The notes below the pieces were generated by a model. It was not told where the DNA came from. It searched no databases and saw only the letters and a list, made by a program, of their open reading frames with translations. From Leucothrix arctica (lineage in GTDB: Bacteria; Pseudomonadota; Gammaproteobacteria; Thiotrichales; Thiotrichaceae), in the NCBI RefSeq assembly GCF_003172895.1, contig NZ_QGKL01000042.1:434001-498000 (forward strand): DNA of 64,000 bases, written 5' to 3'. Positions 45,496 to 57,089 of this stretch are shown piece after piece. Each line of letters opens with the position of its first letter. Positions within the stretch are counted from its first letter, which is position 1. The position numbers and the translations under genes are program-made.

Positions 45496-45909
45496 GTGCA
45501 GCATTATTTAAAAATGGTGGCGAGTGCAAGTGTTGGGCTACTGTTAGTTGCTTGTGGCACTACAAATACTTCAGCGCCTCAGGCAAATAAACCTAGCAGT
45601 ACTCAGCAGGCGGCCGTATTAACTCAGCCATCAACTCAAGCGCGATTGGCTATTAACAAAGCTATTAGTGTTGCGTTAAACGGGACTAAGGTTTCAGTGG
45701 CAAAGAATGCATTTGTGAACAGCAGTCAGTTAACGCTGCAGCGAAATACGCAAGATCCGAGAGGAATGAAGGGCTTGAACGGACGACTGTTAGGCGCTCC
45801 GGTGTTGCATCATTTTTCTATGGTAAAACAGAATGGTAGTTGCTACCTGATAGATAAACGCACAAGCAAACGCCACTTGTTAAGTGGCGTTAACTGCAAG
45901 TCTGTTTAG
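45496..45909 (+). CDS. small predicted lipoprotein
   Basis: A 137-aa protein with lipobox LLVACG (Cys20), a Ser/Gln/Ala-rich spacer and a basic C-terminal part (SKRHLLSGVNCK). Start is GTG 45496, with AGGAG 8 nt upstream; an ATG six codons later is an alternative but would shorten the signal. It follows the S41 peptidase on the same strand. A perfect hairpin (45869-45878 with 45882-45891) lies within the last codons. I recognise no family. Confidence 0.68.
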   Translation: MQHYLKMVASASVGLLLVACGTTNTSAPQANKPSSTQQAAVLTQPSTQARLAINKAISVALNGTKVSVAKNAFVNSSQLTLQRNTQDPRGMKGLNGRLLGAPVLHHFSMVKQNGSCYLIDKRTSKRHLLSGVNCKSV

Positions 45910-45912
45910 CGC

Positions 45913-46551
45913 TTAAACTCGCTTTAATAACTCTTGGGCTTCACGCTGCATTTTTCCGCGTTCAAACAACAGCTTCCAGCGTGTACCGCCTGCTTGGTTC
46001 CACAATAAAGCTGCGCGAATACCTGCTAATAACAGGGTTCGCATTTTCGCTGCATTTTCAGTATTGCCAAGGTGTGCCTGATCACCACGGATCATAATAC
46101 GAGGGCCGATAGTGCTGACTGTTTGCGAGTACAACTCGGCTAAACGAGCCACCATATTAGTATGCGTAGGGCCAAAAAACTCTAACTGCTTCTGCGCATC
46201 GCTAATGCCATCAATTACCTTTTTAAACACTTCAGGTCTATTTGACAGTTTCTTTTGAAGCGCCAGAACGTTAATTGCGTACTGTGTTGCATCAAGCTGC
46301 TTTGTTTTACCTTCAGGTAAATTACGACCGCTACCAAGCTGGTTTACAAGCGTGTTTAAACCGGGCTCTATCTGATCCAAGCCACCATAGAGTGCCTCAG
46401 CGTTTATGGCATCATCAATCAGAATGCTTTTTACGCAAGACTCAAATAATGCTTCGTCACAACGGCCAGTTGTCGCCAGTTGAATGACACCATCAATACA
46501 CTGAAAAAGTGCAGCTATAGCAATGGTGCGATTTCTATTTGAATTTTCCAA
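45913..46551 (-). CDS. hflD: high-frequency lysogenization protein HflD
   Basis: A 212-aa cytoplasmic/peripheral protein matching HflD in size and sequence (SRG-type ends, TNMVARLAELYSQTVSTIGPRIMIRG, AAKMRTLLLAGIRAALLW). In E. coli HflD interacts with phage lambda CII. As usual in this class it follows mnmA on the same strand, with a 60-nt gap. Confidence 0.93.
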   Translation of the reverse strand: MENSNRNRTIAIAALFQCIDGVIQLATTGRCDEALFESCVKSILIDDAINAEALYGGLDQIEPGLNTLVNQLGSGRNLPEGKTKQLDATQYAINVLALQKKLSNRPEVFKKVIDGISDAQKQLEFFGPTHTNMVARLAELYSQTVSTIGPRIMIRGDQAHLGNTENAAKMRTLLLAGIRAALLWNQAGGTRWKLLFERGKMQREAQELLKRV

Positions 46552-46610
46552 TATATTACTTCTGTTTAATTAGTGATTTTAAAGGATGCTTAATGTGAGC
46601 AGATAATAGC

Positions 46611-47753
<1,143 letters not shown>

Positions 47754-47857
47754 CTACCGTAACATTTATTAAAAAACATCAATCCATATAAATAGCTGGA
47801 AATTCAACAGCCATCATCATGTATAATGCCATTTTTTAAAAAGTCTTAAGGTTAGCC

Positions 47858-47932
47858 ATGAGCACTATTAAAATGACTAAAAACCGCGACAATGCATCAG
47901 CATACAACCTTGAGACATTAACTCATGCCTAA
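47858..47932 (+). CDS. 24-aa upstream ORF overlapping the mnmH start
   Basis: ATG 47858 opens a frame of 24 codons (MSTIKMTKNRDNASAYNLET, then LTHA) that stops at 47932, overlapping the mnmH ATG (47925) by 8 nt in another frame. It has AAGG 6 nt upstream of its ATG, while mnmH itself has no good ribosome site, so mnmH translation may depend on it. A TATAAT hexamer lies at 47822-47827; no good -35 is seen. Confidence 0.45.
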   Translation: MSTIKMTKNRDNASAYNLETLTHA

Positions 47933-49037
47933 TACTTTAGAAGCACAAGAATACCGTCGTTTATTTCTTGAAGACGTACCTATGATTGATTTGCGAGCGC
48001 CCATTGAGTTTGTTCAAGGTGCCTTTGCAACATCAACAAGCTTGCCTCTAATGAGTGACGATGAGCGAGAAGCGGTCGGTACTTGTTATAAAGAAGAAGG
48101 GCAAGATGCCGCTATCAAACTCGGTCACTCACTTGTAAGCGGTGACTTAAAGGCTGAACGTGTTGCGGCTTGGAAAGCGTTTATTGACCAAAACCCATCA
48201 GGTGTTCTGTATTGCTTTCGTGGTGGCTTACGCTCTCGAACAACGCAACAGTGGATTATTGATGAGTGTGGTATTGACTATCCTCGTGTGGATGGTGGCT
48301 ATAAAGCTCTTCGTCGTTTCTTAATTGATGAGACAGAGCGTCTGATTGAGAAATTTAATATCGTTGTTTTGAGCGGTCAAAGTGGCACAGGTAAGACACG
48401 TATTCTTAAAAAAATACCGCATTCACTTGATTTGGAAGGCTTGGCTAATCACCGAGGCTCAGCATTTGGTAACACGACGACACCACAGCCGACACAGATA
48501 AATTTTGAAAATGACGTCGCAATTACCTTACTTAAGGCAGAAGCAGCAGGCTATAAAACGATTGTCGTCGAAGATGAAAGTCGTAACGTTGGGTCATTAC
48601 ATGTACCGCCGTCATTACACGCAAAAATGACTGACTCATACATGGTGATGCTGGATGTGTCTGACGAAGATCGGGTTGATATAACCGTCCAAGAATATGC
48701 TAAAGATATTCACCTCGCTTATTGTGAGCAGTTCGGTAAGGACGAAGGTCTTAAAAAGCTTTCTGAGCACTTACAAGGAAGCCTTGCAAAGCTGCAAAAA
48801 CGCCTAGGTGGCGAACGCTTTACACGCATGAAGCAGACGATGGATGATGGTATTACATTATTGTCTGAGTCTAATGATTACTCAGGGTTTGCTGGCATTT
48901 TTGGTGAGTTGTTAATTGATTATTATGACCCTATGTACGCCTATCAACTGTCTAAGAAACAAGATCGCATTAGCTTTACCGGCTCTCGTGAGGAAGTGTT
49001 AAATCACTTGTCAGATGAAGCTAATTTATCTCCTTGA
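47925..49037 (+). CDS. mnmH: tRNA 2-selenouridine synthase
   Basis: A 370-aa protein. An N-terminal rhodanese domain carries the catalytic cysteine in VLYCFRGGLRSRTTQQW, and a P-loop domain follows (VVLSGQSGTGKTRILKKI, residues about 143-160). This is the SelU/MnmH layout. It replaces sulfur by selenium in 2-thiouridine at position 34, acting on the product of MnmA, which is encoded divergently. It needs selenophosphate from SelD, not found here. Confidence 0.95.
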   Translation: MPNTLEAQEYRRLFLEDVPMIDLRAPIEFVQGAFATSTSLPLMSDDEREAVGTCYKEEGQDAAIKLGHSLVSGDLKAERVAAWKAFIDQNPSGVLYCFRGGLRSRTTQQWIIDECGIDYPRVDGGYKALRRFLIDETERLIEKFNIVVLSGQSGTGKTRILKKIPHSLDLEGLANHRGSAFGNTTTPQPTQINFENDVAITLLKAEAAGYKTIVVEDESRNVGSLHVPPSLHAKMTDSYMVMLDVSDEDRVDITVQEYAKDIHLAYCEQFGKDEGLKKLSEHLQGSLAKLQKRLGGERFTRMKQTMDDGITLLSESNDYSGFAGIFGELLIDYYDPMYAYQLSKKQDRISFTGSREEVLNHLSDEANLSP

Positions 49038-49050
49038 TTAATCGTAAGCA

Positions 49051-49515
49051 ATGATTCTTGAGTCACCTTTTAGTGGGTCACTTCGGTTAAACGTTGTGGC
49101 GACTAAACAAACAGCGCTACTCGTTATATTACCGCTGCTATTTATTGGTATATCAGTTGGCTTTTTTAGTCAGTGGCACTGGTTATTCTCTGTTTTAGTG
49201 ACCGCTCTTTTAGGTATGACTGCCTTTTATTTTCTTAAATTTCACTATTGGCAGCAGTGTGCAAAGTCAGTGACTGAGTTTAATCAAGACGAAGAGGGTG
49301 AATGGAGCCTGCTGTGTCCAAACTTACCGCGACAAAACAGCCAAAGCGAGTGGGTATTAGCGGAACTACTTGGCAGTAGCTTTTCTAGCACATGGCTAGT
49401 CGTACTTAACTTCAAGGGTGAAGGGAAGCATTTTACCGTTATCCTCCCCGCAGACAGTTTAGATAGCGATACCTTTCGCCGTCTGCGGGTTAGATTAAAA
49501 GTACTATTTAGTTAG
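49051..49515 (+). CDS. YgfX-like small membrane protein
   Basis: A 154-aa protein with two adjacent hydrophobic segments (about 24-42 and 45-66) and a cytoplasmic beta-rich domain ending in DSLDSDTFRRLRVRLKVLF. That string and the layout resemble the YgfX/CptA group, which is usually paired with SdhE; no SdhE gene is present here. It begins 13 nt after mnmH and is likely cotranscribed. Confidence 0.6.
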   Translation: MILESPFSGSLRLNVVATKQTALLVILPLLFIGISVGFFSQWHWLFSVLVTALLGMTAFYFLKFHYWQQCAKSVTEFNQDEEGEWSLLCPNLPRQNSQSEWVLAELLGSSFSSTWLVVLNFKGEGKHFTVILPADSLDSDTFRRLRVRLKVLFS

Positions 49516-49534
49516 GCTTACTGAGCCTCTCTGA

Positions 49535-51058
49535 TTAAACCGCTTCAGAGCCATCACTTTCCGCAACACCTTTTTCTACGTCAGTACTTTGAGCGCCAAT
49601 GTGTCGGGTGAAAAACATCAGTACACCTAATATCACTAACAACAGCAACGTACCTACCAGCAACGCATAATCTTCTAACTTAAGCAGTGAATACAAAATC
49701 TTGTACAGTCCAGCAAGTAATAAAAAGACTAAAACAGCACGAGATATGCTTTTGACCGCAGAGTAAGCGTATAAACTGATCATGGCACTAATCAGAGTCG
49801 CAGCAGACACGTAGGCAAGAGCAAAACTAACATGCTCCGCGAGTGCCAGTAAGCTTAAGTAAAAGAGACTCAAACCTAGCCCTATAATGCCATATTGAAC
49901 AAAGTGTAAGCGGCGCTTGATGCCTAGCTCAAATATCACAAAGGTGGTGTAGGTCAGTGCAATAAACAAAATGCCGTATTTAATAGTACGTGTAATTTGT
50001 GAATACAAAGACACCGGCTCAAATAAATTCACACCTGCACGAAACTCATGAATATTAAAATTTTGCGTCTCTGCGGTCCAAAGCTGCGGATAATTACGGG
50101 CTAGATTAGGCACCGACCAACTGGCTTCAAATCCTTCATCCGTAATGGTTCTTTCTGACGGTAAGACACTGCCTTGAAAGCTCGGATGCGGCCAGTCAGA
50201 AGTGATTTTGACATCCGTCTGTTTAGCGAAAGGCTCGAAGTAGAAGCCGTTGCTTCCGTTCAAATTAATATCGAGCGAGTAGGAGAATATCTGCTGACTA
50301 TCATTTAACGTTAATGGCGCATGAAAGCCTTGTGTGATTAAGTCGGTAATTTTCGTACCAGGCTCAAAGTCGACTGACTGTTCAGCCCAACGTAGAGGGG
50401 AGACGGTATTAATCGCACGTGTGTCTGATATACCCAAAACGAACCATGCTTTATCCCAGTGAATGGTATCAATATGATTTGAAAGGCTATTGATCTTTGG
50501 ACGTTTAAAGTGGCCTTTAATGTTTAGATCTGCACTGTACACCAAGGCTTTATAGATACTTCGTGCACGCTCGTGACCTTGCAAGTTGGCACTAATATCA
50601 AGGATCTCTGGCAATACGATTGCAGTACGCTGTTCAAAGTGGGTTTTATTGACCTTACGTTCGTTACCATCCTTATCCGTCAATATACTCTCCGTGATAT
50701 ATTTTTCGGTATAAGGAATTAATAAAGCTGGGCCAGACAGCTGTTGTTGCTTACCCCAAGTGTTAGCGATGTCGTTTAATACTGAGTTGTGCAAGGCTGA
50801 ACGATCATTCACGACGTCTTCAACCATATTCAATGGAATAGCCATCAAGAGACTCAGTAACGCGACTAGGGCAAAGCGTGTCACTAAAGACTCACCTAAC
50901 TGACGAAACAAAGGAGCAACTTTACTCCCTCGCGAAGATAGGTTGAGCGTCTCCGGAATAAGCCCCATTTTTTTAGCAAAAAATAGCAGTAACATCAGAC
51001 TGCCGACGACAATTCCAGCTAATATAATGATGCCTAATAGACCAAATATTATTTCCAT
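49535..51058 (-). CDS. creD: cell envelope integrity protein CreD
   Basis: A 507-aa inner-membrane protein. TM segments lie at about 5-28 and 62-78, a large periplasmic domain follows (80-340), and five or six TM segments complete it to residue 490. The family strings RWAEQSVDFEPGTKI and YGIIGLGLSLFYLSLLALAEH support CreD. CreD is a CreBC-controlled factor for envelope stability and colicin E2 tolerance. No creBC genes are adjacent. ATG is weakly preceded by GGAG. Confidence 0.9.
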   Translation of the reverse strand: MEIIFGLLGIIILAGIVVGSLMLLLFFAKKMGLIPETLNLSSRGSKVAPLFRQLGESLVTRFALVALLSLLMAIPLNMVEDVVNDRSALHNSVLNDIANTWGKQQQLSGPALLIPYTEKYITESILTDKDGNERKVNKTHFEQRTAIVLPEILDISANLQGHERARSIYKALVYSADLNIKGHFKRPKINSLSNHIDTIHWDKAWFVLGISDTRAINTVSPLRWAEQSVDFEPGTKITDLITQGFHAPLTLNDSQQIFSYSLDINLNGSNGFYFEPFAKQTDVKITSDWPHPSFQGSVLPSERTITDEGFEASWSVPNLARNYPQLWTAETQNFNIHEFRAGVNLFEPVSLYSQITRTIKYGILFIALTYTTFVIFELGIKRRLHFVQYGIIGLGLSLFYLSLLALAEHVSFALAYVSAATLISAMISLYAYSAVKSISRAVLVFLLLAGLYKILYSLLKLEDYALLVGTLLLLVILGVLMFFTRHIGAQSTDVEKGVAESDGSEAV

Positions 51059-51202
51059 GTGAAAACACTCCTAAGTAATTATTAGGGACAGTTTAAAAGT
51101 CACATATGGTTTAGTAATGGGGGAGGTTTGCAGAAATTGTGCAGATACTACGGAGATATAGGTAGCACAAAATATAGGAAGGAGTTTTGAATATTTCAAA
51201 TG

Positions 51203-51233
51203 AAAAAGCCCCGTAAATAACGAGGCTTTTTTT
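51203..51233 (-). terminator. terminator downstream of grxD
   Basis: Read on the minus strand, AAGCCTCG pairs with CGGGGCTT (one mismatch), flanked by A and T runs on both sides. It is placed after the grxD stop and before creD, so it probably stops grxD transcription; the symmetry makes it bidirectional. Confidence 0.75.
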
Positions 51234-51253
51234 AAATCTTAACGCAAAAGCAC

Positions 51254-51604
51254 TTAGCTTTTATCAGACTCGCCCGTTGGCAAACCTGCTTTAGTGCGTG
51301 CAGCTACAATCGCTGTTGCTAGCTCGCCACTCTCAAACATCTCTAACGTGATATCACAGCCACCAATTAGCTCGCCATCAACATAGATCTGTGGGAATGT
51401 TGGCCAATCAGCAAAACGTGGTAGGTTTTGGAAGATTTCACCGTCTTGAATGATGTCTACATAAGCAAACTCTTCACCGCAAGACATTAGCGCTTGAGCA
51501 GCACGGCTTGAAAAACCACACTGTGGAAGCTTTGGAGAGCCCTTCATGAAAATGATTACTGGGTTCTCTTCAACAGCACTCTTAATTCTATCCATAACAT
51601 CCAT
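51254..51604 (-). CDS. grxD: monothiol glutaredoxin, Grx4 type
   Basis: A 116-aa monothiol glutaredoxin with CGFS active site (PKLPQCGFSSRAAQAL) and the glutathione-binding WPTFPQIYVDGELIGGCD. Grx4 carries [2Fe-2S] clusters. Length is typical (E. coli GrxD 115 aa). It is next to dsbB (same strand, 49-nt gap). Confidence 0.95.
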   Translation of the reverse strand: MDVMDRIKSAVEENPVIIFMKGSPKLPQCGFSSRAAQALMSCGEEFAYVDIIQDGEIFQNLPRFADWPTFPQIYVDGELIGGCDITLEMFESGELATAIVAARTKAGLPTGESDKS

Positions 51605-51653
51605 GGAATATTCCTCTTAACGTAAATCAACAATGGCAGGATTGTAGCACTTC

Positions 51654-52151
51654 TTAACGCCCTTTGATGAGAACTTTAAGGCCGTAAAGCGCAAACATAA
51701 CAAATGCTACTAATGTCCATTCTGGAATGCTTAAACCAAAGGTTCTAAGCTGTACTTCAGCACACTCGCCAGAGCCTTCAAATACTTTACTCAGTACAGA
51801 GGTGAACGGCATGTTATCTAGCCAATATGACAAACCAGGGCCACATGCAGGGACTTTTTCAGGCGGCAAATGTTGCAACCAAATATGGCGAGCAGCAATA
51901 GCGGCACCAGATAATGCTGCGATAATCGTTAACTGACCATAACCACGACGACCAAAACTAGACGAAGGGTTGTGAAGGAAACCGAGTAAGAAGATAACAC
52001 CTAGTACCATCACAGCAACACGCTGGAAAATACACAGTGGGCAAGGGTCTAAATACATAACATATTGCCCGTACAAAGCAACGCCGGTCATCGCTAGGCA
52101 AATCAAGAAGCCGATCAAAAACATCGGACGAATACTGTGTTGATTAGTCAT
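51654..52151 (-). CDS. dsbB: disulfide bond formation protein DsbB
   Basis: A 165-aa membrane protein with four TM segments. Both disulfide pairs are present: CPLC in the first periplasmic loop (DPCPLCIFQR) and VPACGPG...GECAEV in the second. It re-oxidises DsbA and passes electrons to quinone. No dsbA is in the window. Confidence 0.92.
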   Translation of the reverse strand: MTNQHSIRPMFLIGFLICLAMTGVALYGQYVMYLDPCPLCIFQRVAVMVLGVIFLLGFLHNPSSSFGRRGYGQLTIIAALSGAAIAARHIWLQHLPPEKVPACGPGLSYWLDNMPFTSVLSKVFEGSGECAEVQLRTFGLSIPEWTLVAFVMFALYGLKVLIKGR

Positions 52152-52244
52152 ATTTATTTGAGTATCAGTTTGTTTAAAGGTGGGGTTGAACAGGGTTAAG
52201 ACTGTAGACTACAGTTAACACTATTGCCAGTACATGATAAGCCC

Positions 52245-53846
52245 ATGAAATATTTTTTCAGCCTCATTTGCCTTCTGTTTCCATCTATTTCAACCGCCAA
52301 CAGCTACCCAGTTAGTGCTGAGTTTTGCGATGGCTTTCCGCAAGCCAATATAGGAACAATGGAAGGTGTTTGTGTGGGTGTTGTTGCGCAAGAAAGTGAC
52401 ACTATTAAATGGGTGAAGCCACGACGCATTGTGCAAGTAGCGGGCACAAAGCAGTTCATTGTGACGGATATGGGGGGCTGGAAAAGAGGAAAGGGCACTG
52501 TTTGGCTACTTGATACAGCAGATAAACCTGCAACGCTCGTTGCACTGTTAAGTGATTTAAAACTACCCCATGGACTACAAGTCGGTCCAAATGGTCTATT
52601 TTATGTCGGAGAAACTGATCGTATCTTTCGTTTTAGCTTAAAAAACCGAAAAGCAGTGGGCGTTGAAACGGTCATTGAAAACCTACCTGACGCGGTAAAC
52701 CACAGTCACCCATTAAGTCACTTCATCTTTGATCATGACAATAATTTAATCGTTAATATCGGCGCACCAAGCGATCAATGTAAAGAGGATGCACGGGAAG
52801 TGTATTGCTCCTCTGTTAATGACAGTCTAACGACCCACGCGGGACTTAGACGCTATTACTATATAAGTGAAGCAAACTTATGGGGCAGGGATTATGAAGT
52901 GTTAGCCACAGGGCTTCGTAACTCCATGGCACTAGCAAGTCATAAGAGCGGCACTTTACTACAAGCGGAGAACAGCATTGATTTACCCGGGTTGCATAAT
53001 CCATTTGAAGAAATTAATGAGATAGAAGAAGGGCGCTTTTACGGCTGGCCATACTGTTATGACAACCAAAAAATCAACCCACTTTGGCCTACTCATGGTG
53101 GCAAAATCTGTAGTGACCCTAAACAACACAAACAACCGTGGATTGTGCTACCTGCGCATGCTGCACCTTTAGACATGCGCTATTACGACGGTAGTATGTT
53201 TGAGTCGCTAAAGGGAAGCTTGTTGTTGAGCTGGCATGGCTACCGCGCAACGGGGCATCGCTTAGTGAGTTATAAAGTTGACCCAAAAGGTCTTCCGATA
53301 CGCGCTGAGAAAGCACACTACTTCATAGACAAGAGTGAAAGCGAAAATCTCGGCAGAAATGTACCGTTTCTAAAAACACCATACCCTAGCGACATAAAAA
53401 ACATTGCTCAAGCACATGAAGTTATTAGCCAATCAAACTCAGTACCTAACATTAGACCAAGCGGAAGACCTGCAGGTATGACAGTGGCAGAGGATGGTTC
53501 GATTTGGGTGCTCGATGATGTAAACAAAGCATTGTTACGTGTCGCTAAAGGTAAAGCATACAAAGAGGTTAAAGATAAAACGCCAGATACATCACTCGAT
53601 AAATTCTTTGCAAAAGTATCTGACACGAACGCTGCAAAAGTATTATTAAAGCGCTGCCAAGCCTGCCATGACTTATCCTCTACCGTTAAAGACATGAAGG
53701 TACCCACTACATGGCTGGTGAAAAATGATGGTAAACGATTGATCGAAAATCGTGTATTTCACTCACCAATGCGTCCAATGCCACCCAATTCATCGTTACT
53801 AAAAGAAGAAACTGAAGCAATAAAGGAGTGGCTTACACATCTGTAA
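52245..53846 (+). CDS. secreted PQQ-type sugar dehydrogenase with C-terminal cytochrome c site
   Basis: A 533-aa exported protein from ATG 52245 (signal peptide MKYFFSLICLLFPSISTANS); a TTG seven codons earlier is rejected because it would extend the signal. A sorbosone/glucose dehydrogenase-like beta-propeller (about 25-450, GLRNSMALASH, YGWPYCYD, HAAPLDMRYY) is followed by a heme c site CQACH near residue 472. A short helical end with Met (MRPMPPNSS) could serve as the other ligand. Probably periplasmic and electron-donating. Substrate unknown. Confidence 0.8.
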   Translation: MKYFFSLICLLFPSISTANSYPVSAEFCDGFPQANIGTMEGVCVGVVAQESDTIKWVKPRRIVQVAGTKQFIVTDMGGWKRGKGTVWLLDTADKPATLVALLSDLKLPHGLQVGPNGLFYVGETDRIFRFSLKNRKAVGVETVIENLPDAVNHSHPLSHFIFDHDNNLIVNIGAPSDQCKEDAREVYCSSVNDSLTTHAGLRRYYYISEANLWGRDYEVLATGLRNSMALASHKSGTLLQAENSIDLPGLHNPFEEINEIEEGRFYGWPYCYDNQKINPLWPTHGGKICSDPKQHKQPWIVLPAHAAPLDMRYYDGSMFESLKGSLLLSWHGYRATGHRLVSYKVDPKGLPIRAEKAHYFIDKSESENLGRNVPFLKTPYPSDIKNIAQAHEVISQSNSVPNIRPSGRPAGMTVAEDGSIWVLDDVNKALLRVAKGKAYKEVKDKTPDTSLDKFFAKVSDTNAAKVLLKRCQACHDLSSTVKDMKVPTTWLVKNDGKRLIENRVFHSPMRPMPPNSSLLKEETEAIKEWLTHL

Positions 53847-53935
53847 GTTTTTGTAAAAATACTGGCTCAGCGTCTAATTGCATGTAAGAATTATTTCAAA
53901 ATAAAACTTAATCCAATAAAACTCTGGAGGTACTT

Positions 53936-54214
53936 ATGAAACTTCGTTTACCCCATCTTGTACTTTTGATTGCGTTACCTAGCGCTGTGTATGCTGGCTC
54001 ACACGGTTCGTTTACTAAAGAGCTTAGATTTGTAGATGCAAGCTCGGTTGAGCGTGTCGTGCTAAAGCAACCTATGTCTTATGATTTAATTTGGAGCCCA
54101 AATGCTGGAAGGTTTAACGCAGTAAAGGTTATCAAAGGGAAGCCATTAAAAATGGACAAATCACAAGAAGCAAGCCAAACACCCGAAATCAATTATCGGG
54201 CATTGGCTATATAA
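53936..54214 (+). CDS. small exported protein of unknown function
   Basis: A 92-aa protein with a signal peptide (residues 1-20, VYAG) and a short beta-rich mature part (VERVVLKQPMSYDLIWSP). It lacks cysteines and any motif I know. It has GGAGG 7 nt before the ATG, supporting expression. It sits between a dehydrogenase gene and convergent argB. Confidence 0.6.
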   Translation: MKLRLPHLVLLIALPSAVYAGSHGSFTKELRFVDASSVERVVLKQPMSYDLIWSPNAGRFNAVKVIKGKPLKMDKSQEASQTPEINYRALAI

Positions 54215-54238
54215 TTCTTTACTTACTTGGCTAGGTAC

Positions 54239-55171
<933 letters not shown>

Positions 55172-56569
55172 TCAGAAAGGCAAATCAGCCTTTATTCCTG
55201 TATCTCGTAGCAAACGACGGAAAAGAGCTTTGATTGTTTCTAAACGTGGCTCTGACTCTGCTTCGAAGCGAAAGGTTAAATCTGGGCTCGTATTAGAAGT
55301 CCGCATTAAACCCCAACCATCACTGTAGTCCACTCTCATGCCATCAATTAAGCATAAACTAGCACCAGGAAACTCGGCATTATCCATAAGTGCTTCAAGT
55401 TGAGAGACAGATGTAGCGTGACAAGCTTGAGGGATTCGATATTCAGGTGTGCTGAAACTATCAGGGATATTAGCGAAAATCTCAGTACATGACTCTTTAC
55501 GTGAAGATAGTGTCTCTAACAAACGAGCAGCTGCGTATAAACCATCGTCATGACAAGACCAACGATCACGCAAAATGATATGACCGCTAAACTCGCCACC
55601 AAGTATTGCACCCGTTTCGCGAGTCATACGTTTTAGGTGAGAGTGACCGGTAGGACACAATGCAATCGTGCCTCCAGCCGCTTCAACGCTATTTTTTAGT
55701 AGGTAGCTGCACTTTATGTCACAGACTACCGTCGCATTTTTATTTTGCTGCAATATTTGCTCTGCCAACAAAATCATAATGCGATCTGGCCAGAGTATTT
55801 TGCCATTACAATCAACGGCAATGACACGGTCACCATCGCCATCAAACGCGATACCAATGTCTAGCTTGTTATCAATCACTAGCTTTTGTAGTGCTTTAAG
55901 GTTTTCAGGATCAGTCGGGTCTGGCGAGTGATTAGGGAAGTTACCATCCAACTCACAGTAAAGTGGGAATACTTCGCAACCCAGCTGACTAAATAGTGAC
56001 TCAGCGAGTAGGGAAGTCACACCATTTCCACAATCAATCGCAATGCGCAGTGGCTTTTCAAGCTTAACGTCTTTAACTATAGCTGCCGTAAAGTCCGTTA
56101 AAATATCGTCATAAACCGTACACTTCCCCTGTACGTCATTTTTAGCGTAACGCTCTTCTTCAATAGCCTCATATATCGCACGAATTTCATCTTTAGATAG
56201 CGGACAATTATTAACAACCATCTTGATGCCGTTGTAATGGCCGGGATTGTGACTTGCAGTAACGATAACCGCGTCAGGTACGGAAAGCTGTTGAAGTGCG
56301 AAGTAAGCCACAGGTGTGGGGGTTAACCCAAGGTCGATAACATCGCATCCTGAATCGAGTAGCCCTGACAGTAAAAACTGCTTAATTTCAGGGCTACTTA
56401 ATCGACCGTCGCGACCCAATAAAATTTGGTTGCGACCTTGAGCAAGCAGCTTAGAGCCAATCACTAAACCAATATCATAGGCATTCGGTGGAAAGAACTC
56501 TTCGTTTACTTTTCCACGGATATCATAGGCACGAAAAATCTCGGGCTGCATAGGCATTGGCTTTGTCAT
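55172..56569 (-). CDS. algC: phosphomannomutase/phosphoglucomutase, AlgC type
   Basis: A 465-aa alpha-D-phosphohexomutase. The active phosphoserine loop is TASHNP (Ser106). DGDGDR is the metal loop, GGEFSGH the sugar-binding loop, and SNTSPDLTFRFEA the phosphate loop. It interconverts 1- and 6-phosphates of mannose and glucose for cell-surface polysaccharides. The coaBC-dut-algC-argB order is common in Gammaproteobacteria (dfp-dut-algC-argB in pseudomonads). Confidence 0.92.
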   Translation of the reverse strand: MTKPMPMQPEIFRAYDIRGKVNEEFFPPNAYDIGLVIGSKLLAQGRNQILLGRDGRLSSPEIKQFLLSGLLDSGCDVIDLGLTPTPVAYFALQQLSVPDAVIVTASHNPGHYNGIKMVVNNCPLSKDEIRAIYEAIEEERYAKNDVQGKCTVYDDILTDFTAAIVKDVKLEKPLRIAIDCGNGVTSLLAESLFSQLGCEVFPLYCELDGNFPNHSPDPTDPENLKALQKLVIDNKLDIGIAFDGDGDRVIAVDCNGKILWPDRIMILLAEQILQQNKNATVVCDIKCSYLLKNSVEAAGGTIALCPTGHSHLKRMTRETGAILGGEFSGHIILRDRWSCHDDGLYAAARLLETLSSRKESCTEIFANIPDSFSTPEYRIPQACHATSVSQLEALMDNAEFPGASLCLIDGMRVDYSDGWGLMRTSNTSPDLTFRFEAESEPRLETIKALFRRLLRDTGIKADLPF

Positions 56570-56630
56570 TATTTAAATCCTCAGGGGGAAGGATACTGCT
56601 TGTTGTTATAATTATGTTGCAGGCAGTTTT

Positions 56631-57089
56631 TTACTGCTTGCCTGAGTGACCAAAGCCACCCGTTCCTCGATCTGTATTATTAAAGTCTTCAACTGCATTA
56701 AGCTGTACTTGCAAAACAGGTACAAAAACCAATTGAGCAATACGATCGCCAGACTCAATTGTGTATGCAGTGTCACTACGGTTCCAGCAAGATATAAACA
56801 GCTGCCCTTGATAATCAGAGTCAATCAAACCAACTAAGTTACCTAAAACCAAACCGTGCTTATGACCCAAACCAGAACGAGGTAATATCGTTGCGGCAAT
56901 ACTAGGATCACCGATGTGAATAGCGATACCAGTTGGTATCAATTCAGTTTGCCCAGGTTCAATCGTCAAACTGCCGTCTATGCAAGCACGCAAGTCCATA
57001 CCCGCAGAACCATCGGTTGCGTAGTGTGGTAAAGGAATAGAGTCGCCAATGCGAGGGTCTAGAATTTTATAATCTATTAGTGCAGTCAT
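56631..57089 (-). CDS. dut: deoxyuridine 5'-triphosphate nucleotidohydrolase
   Basis: A 152-aa dUTPase with all five motifs: [40 protein letters not shown], and [10 protein letters not shown]. It overlaps coaBC by 4 nt (ATGA). Trimeric; removes dUTP and supplies dUMP. Confidence 0.97.
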   Translation of the reverse strand: MTALIDYKILDPRIGDSIPLPHYATDGSAGMDLRACIDGSLTIEPGQTELIPTGIAIHIGDPSIAATILPRSGLGHKHGLVLGNLVGLIDSDYQGQLFISCWNRSDTAYTIESGDRIAQLVFVPVLQVQLNAVEDFNNTDRGTGGFGHSGKQ

